Below are positions 1 through 7,036 of a DNA stretch of 64,000 bases, one piece after another (the first letter of the stretch is position 1; each line of letters opens with the position of its first letter). The notes under the pieces are model-generated. The model ran no database searches. It was not told the origin of the DNA and saw only the letters and a list, made by a program, of their open reading frames with translations. The stretch covers positions 1-64,000 of the forward strand of contig CAZWZG010000002.1 of NCBI GenBank assembly GCA_964638245.1, written 5' to 3'. A program made the position numbers and the translations under genes. The DNA is from CAZWZG01 sp964638245 (lineage in GTDB: Bacteria; Pseudomonadota; Alphaproteobacteria; Rhodobacterales; Rhodobacteraceae).

Positions 1-103
1 GCGAGACTCAACTGATCGGTTGAATATCCCGGGAACCGAACACATCGTCGCAGGCGTTGGAATTGGCAATTAAAACAGGGGCTTGCCATGTGAGGCTGCC
101 TGC

Positions 104-132
104 TTGACGATTCCTGCGCCGCCGCCTAGTTT
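104..132 (+). promoter_or_regulatory. Candidate sigma-70 promoter of the F0 operon
   Basis: TTGACG (104-109), a 17-base spacer and TAGTTT (127-132) lie just upstream of atpI. The -35 is good and the -10 is weak. If this is right the transcript starts near 139 and the leader is only about 20 bases. No other gene is visible in 1-158. Confidence 0.4.
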
Positions 133-135
133 CCG

Positions 136-156
136 CCCGTCTTCCGAGGAGACGGG
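136..156 (+). promoter_or_regulatory. Hairpin covering the atpI ribosome binding site
   Basis: CCCGTCT (136-142) and AGACGGG (150-156) are perfect 7-base inverted arms around a 7-base loop. The atpI Shine-Dalgarno GAGGAG (146-151) sits in the loop and 3' arm, three bases before the paired arm ends near the ATG at 159. If transcribed whole, the hairpin would partly hide the site. It conflicts with a transcription start near 139, so one of the two readings may be wrong. Confidence 0.35.
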
Positions 157-158
157 AC

Positions 159-503
159 ATGGCGGCCGGACATCAAAATGATGATGGCGCGAAACTTCGA
201 GACCTAGAGGCGCGCATCAAGGCCGCCAAAGGCGAAGTCGACAAGCCCGAAGTCGCGGAAGTGGTCGAGCACTATTCCCAAGCGCAACTGGCGTGGCGGA
301 TGGTGACCGAGCTGGTGGCGGGCCTATTGATCGGGTTTGGCATCGGATACGGACTGGACATGGTTTTTGGAACGACGCCGTTCCTGATGATCGTGTTCCT
401 CTTTCTGGGCCTCGCGGCCGGGATCAAGGCGCTGATCCAAACCGCGAAAGAGGTCCAAACTGACACTGACCCCGGGTCCGCCCGGGACGATGAGGAAAGT
501 TGA
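159..503 (+). CDS. atpI: F0F1 ATP synthase assembly protein AtpI
   Basis: This 114-residue inner-membrane protein has a charged N-terminal helix (about 1-45), two transmembrane helices (about 49-69 and 74-94) and an acidic tail. This is the AtpI/AtpZ layout. The family helps assemble the c-ring and may carry Mg2+; it is not part of the finished enzyme. It is first in an F0 operon and is followed after 3 bases by atpB. The start is fixed by GAGGAG at 146-151. Identity rests on context and topology, because AtpI sequences are poorly conserved. Confidence 0.9.
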   Translation: MAAGHQNDDGAKLRDLEARIKAAKGEVDKPEVAEVVEHYSQAQLAWRMVTELVAGLLIGFGIGYGLDMVFGTTPFLMIVFLFLGLAAGIKALIQTAKEVQTDTDPGSARDDEES

Positions 504-506
504 GCC

Positions 507-1256
507 ATGGCAGACGCACCGGAAGGCGCTGGTCTTAAGTTCGATCCGATGAGCCAGTTCAAGCTGGAGCCGCTGTTCGGCGACGGCCCGATTGCCTGGT
601 ACACGCCCACGAACTCGACTCTCTGGCTTGCGCTGACGGTTCTGGCGATTGCCGCGCTTTTCGTTCTTGGTACGCGCGGTCGCGCGATCATCCCGAGCCG
701 GGTGCAGTCAGTCGCCGAGCTTGCCTATGGTTTCGTGCACAAAATGGTTGAGGATGTTGCGGGCAAGGACGCCCTTGGCTTCTTCCCTTATGTGTTCACG
801 CTGTTTCTCTTTATCTTTGGGTCGAATTTCCTTGGCCTGATCCCGACCTCGTTCTCGCCCACATCGCAGTTTGCCGTTACCGGCGTTCTGGCGGTGGCCG
901 TGTTCCTGACCGTGACGCTGTTCGGTCTTTACAAACACGGGATCGGCTTCCTCAGCCTGTTCTGGATTTCCGCGGCGCCGTTGGCCGTTCGTCCGATCCT
1001 GGCTGTGATCGAGTTTATTCTCTACTGGGTTCGCCCGGTCAGCCATTCGGTGCGTCTTGCAGGCGCCATGCTGGCGGGTCACGCCCTTCTCAAGGTTTTT
1101 GCTGGGTTTGCGCAGGTGGCGGTTTTCGCTCCGCTCGCGATCTTTGGCGTCCTCGCGATCTATGCGCTCGAGTTTCTCGTCGCGGCGATCCAGGCCTACG
1201 TCTTCACGATCCTCACATGCGTCTACCTCAAGGATGCCCTGCATCCGCATCACTGA
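507..1256 (+). CDS. atpB: F0F1 ATP synthase subunit a
   Basis: This is the 249-residue proton-channel stator subunit of the F0 motor. It has five to six hydrophobic helices, and the conserved motif SHSVRLAGAMLAGH places the essential arginine at R183 (equivalent to E. coli aR210), which faces the c-ring carboxylate. The length is normal for the alphaproteobacterial form. An AGGAAAG site near 491-497 precedes the ATG. It is co-transcribed with atpI (3-base gap) and atpE (32-base gap). Confidence 0.97.
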   Translation: MADAPEGAGLKFDPMSQFKLEPLFGDGPIAWYTPTNSTLWLALTVLAIAALFVLGTRGRAIIPSRVQSVAELAYGFVHKMVEDVAGKDALGFFPYVFTLFLFIFGSNFLGLIPTSFSPTSQFAVTGVLAVAVFLTVTLFGLYKHGIGFLSLFWISAAPLAVRPILAVIEFILYWVRPVSHSVRLAGAMLAGHALLKVFAGFAQVAVFAPLAIFGVLAIYALEFLVAAIQAYVFTILTCVYLKDALHPHH

Positions 1257-1288
1257 TCACGAAACTTCCAATCGTAAGGAGATACATT

Positions 1289-1513
1289 ATGGAAGGTGAA
1301 CTCGCACATATCGGCGCCGGTCTTGCAGCTATCGGTTCGGGTGCAGCAGCAATTGGTGTGGGCCACGTGGCCGGCAACTTCCTCGCGGGCGCGCTCCGCA
1401 ACCCGTCTGCCGCTGGCGGCCAGACGGCAACGCTCTTCATCGGCATCGCCTTCGCAGAAGCGCTCGGGATCTTTGCATTCCTCGTCGCTCTGCTTCTGAT
1501 GTTCGCCGTCTAA
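1289..1513 (+). CDS. atpE: F0F1 ATP synthase subunit c
   Basis: This 74-residue hairpin protein forms the proton-driven c-ring. It has a glycine/alanine-rich first helix (GAGLAAIGSGAAAIGVG), the polar RNP loop (R37-P39) contacting F1, and a second helix with the proton-carrying carboxylate E57 in the motif FAEALG. The ATG at 1289 follows a strong TAAGGAGA site, the best in the operon, in keeping with the need for many c copies per complex. An in-frame ATG at 1217 lies inside atpB and is not used in this family. A hairpin follows the gene. Confidence 0.97.
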   Translation: MEGELAHIGAGLAAIGSGAAAIGVGHVAGNFLAGALRNPSAAGGQTATLFIGIAFAEALGIFAFLVALLLMFAV

Positions 1514-1537
1514 GACGGATCAGAGCTCCTTACGGTT

Positions 1538-1560
1538 CGGGCGGCGAATGCCGCCGCCCG
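1538..1560 (+). promoter_or_regulatory. Intercistronic hairpin between atpE and atpF'
   Basis: CGGGCGGCG (1538-1546), loop AATGC, then CGCCGCCCG (1552-1560): a perfect 9-base GC stem with no T-tract. It lies 24 bases after the atpE stop and before the atpF' site. Without a T-tract it is more likely an RNA-stabilising or processing element than a full terminator. It would let atpI-B-E mRNA outlast the downstream part, helping raise subunit c output. Confidence 0.6.
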
Positions 1561-1586
1561 GATGAACCACAAAGAGGGTAGTCGCG

Positions 1587-2108
1587 ATGGCTGATACTCC
1601 AGCAGAAGCCGCAGAAGCAGGCGGTCTTCCACAGCTCGATTTTTCGACGTATCCGAACCAGATCTTCTGGCTCGTGATCGCGCTTATTGCGACCTATCTT
1701 ATCCTCACACGCGTCGCGATCCCACGGATCAGCGCCGTTCTTGCCGAACGATCCGGGACGATCACCAACGACCTGGCCGCGGCAGAGGAATTGAAACAGA
1801 AAGCCGCAGACGCCGAAGCCGCCTATGAAAAGGCGCTGGCAGATGCGCGGTCATCGGCCCAAAAGATTGCAGCCGAAGCGAAGGCCGAGGTTCAGGCCGA
1901 GGTTGACGCAGCGATCGCCAAGGCGGATGCCGAGATCGCAGCGAAGGCGGCTGAAAGCGAGGCCCGCGTGGCCGAAATTCGCGACGGCGCGCTGGCCGCC
2001 GTTGAAGAGGTTGCCAAGGCGACCGCTGGCGAAGTGCTTGGCGCTGTCGGCGGCAAGGCTGACGCCAGTGCAATCGACAAGGCCGTATCCGGCCTGATCA
2101 AGGAGTGA
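1587..2108 (+). CDS. atpF': F0F1 ATP synthase subunit b'
   Basis: This 173-residue stator stalk protein has an N-terminal proline/alanine-rich segment, one transmembrane helix (about residues 27-46) and a long alanine/glutamate/lysine-rich coiled coil (about 50-150). Photosynthetic and alphaproteobacterial enzymes use a b/b' heterodimer rather than a b homodimer, so two consecutive b-type genes are expected. An AAAGAGGG site lies at 1570-1577. Its stop codon sits within the ribosome binding region of the next gene. Confidence 0.93.
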   Translation: MADTPAEAAEAGGLPQLDFSTYPNQIFWLVIALIATYLILTRVAIPRISAVLAERSGTITNDLAAAEELKQKAADAEAAYEKALADARSSAQKIAAEAKAEVQAEVDAAIAKADAEIAAKAAESEARVAEIRDGALAAVEEVAKATAGEVLGAVGGKADASAIDKAVSGLIKE

Positions 2109-2113
2109 ACCAG

Positions 2114-2668
2114 ATGTTGCGCACCGCAATCGCACTGAGCCTTCTGGCCGCTCCTGCCTATGCCGCGGACGGGCCGTTCTTTTCGCTCAAGAACACTGAC
2201 TTTGTTGTCCTGATCGGCTTCATCGTCTTTTTTGGCATCCTGTTCTACTTCAAGGTCCCGGGCCTTTTGATGGGCATGCTGGACAAGCGTGCTGCAGGTA
2301 TTCAGTCCGACCTCGACGAAGCCAAAGCGCTCCGCGAAGAAGCACAGTCGCTTTTGGCGTCGTTCGAGCGTAAGGCGAAAGAAGTCGAAGGTCAGGCCGA
2401 ACGCATCGTGGCCCAGGCCAAGGAAGAGGCCGAGTTGAGCGCTGAACAGGCCAAGAAGGACCTAGAAGTCGCGATCGAGCGTCGTCTGGCCGCAGCTTCT
2501 GATCGGATCAACCAGGCCGAAGCAAACGCTGTGAAAGAGGTCAAGGACCGCGCGGTCAGCATCGCGATTGATGCAGCGGCTCAGGTGCTACAGGCCCAGA
2601 AATCGAAATCCACCCTTTCGTCGGCGGCAGATGCAGCCATCGAGACAGTGAAAGCAAAGCTGCACTAA
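2114..2668 (+). CDS. atpF: F0F1 ATP synthase subunit b
   Basis: This is the second stalk subunit, 184 residues from the ATG at 2114. It has a signal-like N-terminus (MLRTAIALSLLAAPAYAA), a transmembrane helix (about 29-50) and a long charged coiled coil. I chose 2114 because AGGAG at 2101-2105 is correctly spaced from it; an in-frame GTG at 2105 overlaps that site and the preceding stop. It is the last gene of the operon and a terminator follows 29 bases later. The F1 genes are not in the window, as is usual in Rhodobacterales. Confidence 0.93.
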   Translation: MLRTAIALSLLAAPAYAADGPFFSLKNTDFVVLIGFIVFFGILFYFKVPGLLMGMLDKRAAGIQSDLDEAKALREEAQSLLASFERKAKEVEGQAERIVAQAKEEAELSAEQAKKDLEVAIERRLAAASDRINQAEANAVKEVKDRAVSIAIDAAAQVLQAQKSKSTLSSAADAAIETVKAKLH

Positions 2669-2697
2669 AGCAGCGACCCAGTCTGACAGGACGGATT

Positions 2698-2732
2698 GTG
2701 AGCGCCTCGGTTTTCCGGGGCGCTTACTTTTT
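2698..2732 (+). terminator. Rho-independent terminator of the F0 operon
   Basis: A 13-base stem (GTGAGCGCCTCGG with CCGGGGCGCTTAC, two G-T wobbles) closes on a TTTT loop and is followed by TTTTT. It overlaps the last codons of the convergent regulator gene; on the minus strand there is no T-tract, so it acts mainly on the plus strand. Confidence 0.9.
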
Positions 2733-3497
2733 GGTCTGCAGGTGGTGAAGGCGCTGGCGCGCAACGTCTTCATGGGCCTCGGCGCGCATGTGATCGCGAA
2801 GGCTATCGCGCACATAGGCCAAGTGATCCTGGACTGCTTTGCGCGCGGCGGGCGCGTCCCGCGATTGGATCGCGTCATTGATGCGTGCGTGCTGGGCCAG
2901 CAAGGCCGTGCGGGTCGTCTTTTGTCCGAACATGATCTGACGGTTGTAGAAGATACCTTGATGGGAAAGTTCGAACATGGAGCGCATCATGTGCAGCATG
3001 ATGACGTTGTGGCTGGCCTCGGTGATCGCGAGGTGGAATTCGGCGTCCAGTTTGGCTTCTTCTTCGGCGGCGTTGCGTTTTTTTCTGGCGGCTTCCATGC
3101 GGGCAAAGATCTGTCCGATGACCTGAAGATCGGTGTCGCTGCCTGATCTGGCGGCCCGCTCGGCAGCGAGCCCCTCGATCTCGGACCGGAAATCAAGGTA
3201 GTCGAACTTGGCTTCGTCGATGGTCGCGAAAAGGCGCATCAGGGCAGGGGAAAACGCGGAGCCAAGGACATCACCGATGTAGATGCCCGAGTTGGCGCGC
3301 GCCTCGACAAGGCCGCTGTCCTGCATCGTTGCAATGGCTTCGCGCAGAACCGGGCGCGAAACGCCCATGCGTTCGGACAGGTCACGCTCTGAGGGAAGGC
3401 GGTCGCCGGGTCGCAGCACGCCACGTAGCACCAGACGCTCGATCTGCGCCGCGACGGCGTCAGCGAGTTTGTCCGACTGGATACGTGTGAATGGCAT
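2724..3497 (-). CDS. FadR/FCD-type GntR transcriptional regulator
   Basis: A 257-residue regulator with an N-terminal winged helix (about 8-72, with the GntR signature GDRLPSERDLSERMGVSRP) and an all-helical FCD ligand-binding domain (about 95-230) containing the metal/ligand histidines expected of the family. This subgroup includes PdhR, LldR and GlcC, which sense small carboxylates such as pyruvate or lactate; the ligand here is unknown. I chose ATG 3497 because an AAAGGGG site lies upstream; a TTG at 3518 would place the start inside a palindrome. The adjacent inverted repeat suggests self-regulation. Confidence 0.85.
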   Translation of the reverse strand: MPFTRIQSDKLADAVAAQIERLVLRGVLRPGDRLPSERDLSERMGVSRPVLREAIATMQDSGLVEARANSGIYIGDVLGSAFSPALMRLFATIDEAKFDYLDFRSEIEGLAAERAARSGSDTDLQVIGQIFARMEAARKKRNAAEEEAKLDAEFHLAITEASHNVIMLHMMRSMFELSHQGIFYNRQIMFGQKTTRTALLAQHARINDAIQSRDAPAARKAVQDHLAYVRDSLRDHMRAEAHEDVARQRLHHLQTKK

Positions 3498-3510
3498 GAT
3501 GATCGCCCCT

Positions 3511-3531
3511 TTGGTCAAGAATTATGACCAA
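3511..3531 (-). promoter_or_regulatory. Candidate operator of the GntR regulator
   Basis: TTGGTCA (3511-3517), 7 bases, TGACCAA (3525-3531) form a perfect inverted repeat 14 bases upstream of the regulator ATG. TTGGTC/GACCAA half-sites are typical of PdhR/LldR-like FCD regulators, though the 7-base spacing is wider than in the classic site. Autorepression is the likely role. Confidence 0.6.
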
Positions 3532-3553
3532 TGGGGCGAAAAGCAAGCGTTTC

Positions 3554-4192
3554 TTAGAGCGGTGAGATGGTAATCTCGACCCGGCGGTTCAACGCACGGC
3601 CCGCCGCATTGAGGTTGGATGCGATCGGTTCATCCTCGCCCGCGCCAAAGGCACGCAGCCGTGACGGAGACACGCCGCCCTGACGCAGGATGCCGGCAAC
3701 GGCGAGTGCGCGGCGATCCGACAGGTCAAGATTGTAACCTGCATCGCCGGTATTGTCGGTGTGGCCGACGATCGAAACGACCGTGTCGGGATAGCGGTTG
3801 AGGCTGTCGGCGAGGACCAGAAGGTCGTCGCGCAGGGCGGAATTCACAGCGGCACTGTCGATAGCGAACAGGATATCCTGCGGCATTCGAACGATGATGT
3901 CATCGCCCGAGCGGATCACGCCGATATCGCTATCAAGCGAGTTGGCCAGTTCGCGGGCCTGATTGTCCATGGCGTTGCCGATGAGCGCGCCAGCGGCGGC
4001 CCCAATCGCGGCTCCGCGTACGACGTCGTCGGTGTCCCCGCGGCCCAAAAGGCCTCCGATCACGGCGCCACCGATCGCGGCGGTCCGGGCGTTGGCGTTG
4101 GGGTCGTTGGGATTGAATGGTTCTGGCTCACAGGCGGCCAGAAAAAGCACGGCACTTGCCGCGGCTCCGACGGCGAGTTTACGGGTCTGCAT
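3554..4192 (-). CDS. OmpA-family outer-membrane lipoprotein
   Basis: This 212-residue envelope protein starts with a lipoprotein signal ending in the lipobox LAAC (C21). A glycine-zipper segment follows (about 38-75, GGAVIGGLLGRG and GAAIGAAAGALIG), and then an OmpA-C peptidoglycan-binding domain (about 100-212) with the GHTDNTG motif and a C-terminal NRRVEI. The arrangement matches YiaD-like proteins that tether the outer membrane to peptidoglycan. It appears to be a single gene; 36 bases separate its stop from the divergent regulator operator region. Confidence 0.88.
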   Translation of the reverse strand: MQTRKLAVGAAASAVLFLAACEPEPFNPNDPNANARTAAIGGAVIGGLLGRGDTDDVVRGAAIGAAAGALIGNAMDNQARELANSLDSDIGVIRSGDDIIVRMPQDILFAIDSAAVNSALRDDLLVLADSLNRYPDTVVSIVGHTDNTGDAGYNLDLSDRRALAVAGILRQGGVSPSRLRAFGAGEDEPIASNLNAAGRALNRRVEITISPL

Positions 4193-4269
4193 CGATCACT
4201 AGTCCTTCTTCACGAGGCGCACATCTCGGGGGATATATACGGCATTGCGTGCCGGAATACACTGGGACG

Positions 4270-4308
4270 CTGCGGTAAACGGGCGGATTTCCGCCCCATG
4301 ACCCGCAG
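4270..4308 (-). terminator. Nested hairpin downstream of the Ada-like gene
   Basis: An outer CTGCGG/CCGCAG stem (4270-4275, 4303-4308) encloses GGGCGG/CCGCCC (4281-4286, 4291-4296). It begins 2 bases after the stop of the minus-strand gene at 4311. There is no T-tract on that strand, so termination is only a suggestion. Confidence 0.4.
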
Positions 4309-4310
4309 AA

Positions 4311-5141
4311 TCAGGCGATTTCGGCGCTTTCCCAGGCCAGCATGGCGCGTTTGACCGGTAGGCCCCAGTGATAGCCGCCCAAGGCACCCGATTTGCGCAA
4401 GGCGCGGTGGCACGGGATCAGCCAGCTGATCGGGTTGCGCCCAACGGCGGTGCCTACGGCGCGCACCGCGCGCGGTTTGCCGATGGACGCCGCAATGTCC
4501 GAATAGGTCGTCACGTGGCCTGTGGGGACGCGCATCAGCGCCTCCCAAACCTTGATCTGAAACGGTGCCCCGATCAGGTGTAGCTGTGCTTCGCCGCCAC
4601 CAAAGGCCGCTGCGACATTTGCTGACATGGACGCCGGATCTTCGACAAAGTGCGCTTCGGGCCAGCGCGACGTCATATCGGCGAGCGCGGCGGCGTCCCC
4701 GGTTTCCTCAGAAAACGCCATGCCGCACAGGCCTTTGTGCGTGGCCATGGCAAGTGTGCGTCCAAAGGGGCCGTCAAACCAGCCATAACGGATGGTAAGC
4801 CCTGCGCCCTTTTGCGCAAATTCGCCCGGGCTCATGGCTTCCCATCTGAGGAACAGGTCATGCAGACGGCTCGACCCGGACAGGCGCACCGCCTCTGCGG
4901 TCTCAAGGGTGGTGTGCCGCTCGGCCAGCATCGCCTTGGCGTGGTCGAGCGTCAGAAATTGCTGCAAGCGTTTGGGGGACAGTCCGGCCCAGCGGGAAAA
5001 CAGCCGTTGGAAATGCGCGGGGCTCATGTTCATTTCCGCAGCAATTTCTTCGAGGGACATGTTCCGCCCTTCCTCTGTGTCGATGCGTTCGATTGCGCGG
5101 CGCATCAATGGCCAGTAGTAGCTGTTTTCGATCTGATCCAT
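4311..5141 (-). CDS. Ada-like AraC regulator fused to O6-methylguanine-DNA methyltransferase
   Basis: A 276-residue protein with an AraC-type double helix-turn-helix (about 28-110) and a C-terminal methylguanine methyltransferase domain (about 190-272). The suicide cysteine is C244 in IPCHR, which takes the alkyl group from O6-alkylguanine in DNA. Compared with E. coli Ada it lacks the N-terminal zinc/phosphotriester domain (the Cys38 switch), so it cannot sense methylphosphotriesters in the classic way. This short form is widespread in alphaproteobacteria. Repair activity is well supported; its gene targets are unknown. Confidence 0.9.
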   Translation of the reverse strand: MDQIENSYYWPLMRRAIERIDTEEGRNMSLEEIAAEMNMSPAHFQRLFSRWAGLSPKRLQQFLTLDHAKAMLAERHTTLETAEAVRLSGSSRLHDLFLRWEAMSPGEFAQKGAGLTIRYGWFDGPFGRTLAMATHKGLCGMAFSEETGDAAALADMTSRWPEAHFVEDPASMSANVAAAFGGGEAQLHLIGAPFQIKVWEALMRVPTGHVTTYSDIAASIGKPRAVRAVGTAVGRNPISWLIPCHRALRKSGALGGYHWGLPVKRAMLAWESAEIA

Positions 5142-5222
5142 GGACCGTAATGCTCCGTTGGTGTTCCACCGAACATATACGGCTCAAGCTCTTTCCGAGC
5201 GACCCGGTTCTTGCGCAATGGG

Positions 5223-6284
5223 TCAGGCGGTCAGGAGGAAGGTATCGGAGGTCGGGTGACATTGCACAGGCCGAAGATCGTCTCCAAGTGCGCGAGCTTC
5301 GCGGCGAGAGAGGCACGGACGCGCAATTGCCATTGGCATTCCATTCCGGGTTCGCAGGATGTCGCGCATCCCCGTTGGAAGTGCTGCGAGCCCCTGGGGC
5401 GCAAAGAGCAGGCTTTCAGCCCAAATGCCTTCGACGGCGACGATGTGGTGGCGTTCAAAAAGCAGATGCACATAGTGCACGTCGTCCTTCCAGATTTGAT
5501 GTCCCGCACCAACATCTGCAAATGCGCAAGCCGGCGCGAACGCTTCTTCCATTCCGTACACAAGATGGAGCGCCGACCCGCTGACAAGGACACGATGCTG
5601 GGGCGACAGGGCGATATCGCGCCCAACCGCGCCAGCGATGCGGATTGGAGCGAACGCTGCAGAGTTTTGCCCATCAAGTTGAACACGAACATGGCCCACC
5701 CATTGGACGCGCTGATACCCGGCGTCTCGTGTTAGAACGTGTTCACCTGCGCGCAGGTCTTCAACCGCTCTGAGGCCCCGACTGGTCTGCACGCGAGTCC
5801 GGGCGCAAAAACAGGGAACCGAGCTTGATTGATAGGCGCTGTGACTGAGCCTTGTGTCTCCATTTGCATAGCCATCTTCGGTGGTACCGCTTTGACGTCC
5901 GTCATCGATGTTTCGTGCGCCGTTGTTGGCATAGTCGACCCCAGACTCTAGTGGCGACGAGGGCACATAGCCAACCACTTCACCGTCGACTTCGAGGACA
6001 TCCAGCCAGATGGTCTGTCCATCGGGACCTTGAAGGGTCAGGTATTCCTCGGCATAGATCTTGCCTTCATCGACTGTGTTTCCATCGATATCACGAACTG
6101 TCGCATTCTGGTTTGCGTCGTCACCTTCCTCGTTCTTTCGGTGGTCGCCGTCCATGTAGGTATCGTTGTCGGTCACCTCGATCTCGACCCGGTCCTTGGG
6201 TGAGTATCCGTCTTTCAACGAAACGGATCCGTTCGAAAAATCGAGAGCGTCCGGTCCGTAGGCAAAGTATGTGTAGGTCGCCAT
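5223..6284 (-). CDS. Hint (hedgehog/intein) domain protein
   Basis: A 353-residue protein. Residues 1-150 are acidic, low in cysteine and rich in D/G/N, with no family I recognise. The Hint domain starts at VPCFCARTRVQTSRG (C158, C160), continues through LRAGEHVLTRDAGYQRVQWVGH and includes the block motif LSPQHRVLV (about residue 228). Family Hint domains carry out self-cleavage by an N-to-S/O acyl shift; here the domain is C-terminal, so self-release of the N-terminal part is possible. There is no signal peptide; relatives are thought to be exported by type I systems. Single gene. Confidence 0.85.
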   Translation of the reverse strand: MATYTYFAYGPDALDFSNGSVSLKDGYSPKDRVEIEVTDNDTYMDGDHRKNEEGDDANQNATVRDIDGNTVDEGKIYAEEYLTLQGPDGQTIWLDVLEVDGEVVGYVPSSPLESGVDYANNGARNIDDGRQSGTTEDGYANGDTRLSHSAYQSSSVPCFCARTRVQTSRGLRAVEDLRAGEHVLTRDAGYQRVQWVGHVRVQLDGQNSAAFAPIRIAGAVGRDIALSPQHRVLVSGSALHLVYGMEEAFAPACAFADVGAGHQIWKDDVHYVHLLFERHHIVAVEGIWAESLLFAPQGLAALPTGMRDILRTRNGMPMAIARPCLSRREARALGDDLRPVQCHPTSDTFLLTA

Positions 6285-6379
6285 ATTGGCCCCAGAAAAG
6301 AACTGATCTCGGCGATGGGCCTAGTACCATGGTCTTTGTATTCGGTTAAACCGTTGCAACCGGCGAGCTCACAGGCGAT

Positions 6380-7036
6380 ATGCGGGCCATGGCAAAGCAG
6401 CTATCCTATCCCGTGATGCACGAGATATTCACCCGGTTTCAGGCCGGCCAAGCGCATCCCGAAGGCGAGTTGGAACACGTCAACGCGTATACGCTGGTCG
6501 TGGCCGTGGCGCTTAGCGCGCAGGCGACTGATGCCGGTGTGAACAAGGCGACGCGTGGACTTTTTGCCGTGGCCGATACGCCCGAAAAGATGCTCGCGCT
6601 TGGCGAAGAGGGCGTGATCGAACACATCAAGACGATCGGGCTTTATCGCAACAAGGCCAAGAATGTCATCAAGTTGAGCCGGATGCTGGTTGATGATTTC
6701 GGCGGTAAGGTGCCCTCGTCGCGCGCCGCGCTTCAATCCTTGCCGGGCGTTGGGCGCAAGACGGCCAATGTCGTTTTGAACATGTGGTTCAAGCATCCTG
6801 CGCAGGCCGTCGATACGCATATCTTCCGGGTCGGTAACCGCGCCGGGATTGCGCCGGGCAAGGACGTGGATACCGTCGAGCGCGCGATCGAGGATCACGT
6901 TCCGGCCGAGTTCCAGCAGCACGCCCATCACTGGTTGATCCTGCATGGACGCTACATCTGCAAGGCCCGTAAACCAAGCTGCAGCGTTTGTGTGATCAAC
7001 GATCTCTGCGCATTCGAGGAGAAGGTTTTTGACTGA
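6380..7036 (+). CDS. nth: Endonuclease III
   Basis: A bifunctional DNA glycosylase/AP lyase that removes oxidised pyrimidines (218 residues). It shows the helix-hairpin-helix LPGVGRKTA with catalytic K127, the catalytic aspartate D145 (VDTH) and a [4Fe-4S] loop with cysteines 194, 201, 204 and 210 in the C-X6-C-X2-C-X5-C pattern. The ATG at 6389 is an alternative start three codons in. The end overlaps the next gene by 8 bases, suggesting translational coupling. Confidence 0.96.
   Translation: MRAMAKQLSYPVMHEIFTRFQAGQAHPEGELEHVNAYTLVVAVALSAQATDAGVNKATRGLFAVADTPEKMLALGEEGVIEHIKTIGLYRNKAKNVIKLSRMLVDDFGGKVPSSRAALQSLPGVGRKTANVVLNMWFKHPAQAVDTHIFRVGNRAGIAPGKDVDTVERAIEDHVPAEFQQHAHHWLILHGRYICKARKPSCSVCVINDLCAFEEKVFD

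Noticed and set aside
22..43. GAATATCCCGGGAACC near the left end as another copy of the dispersed element
   Set aside because: It has the box but no G-rich hairpin, and its neighbour on the left is unknown, so I did not count it.
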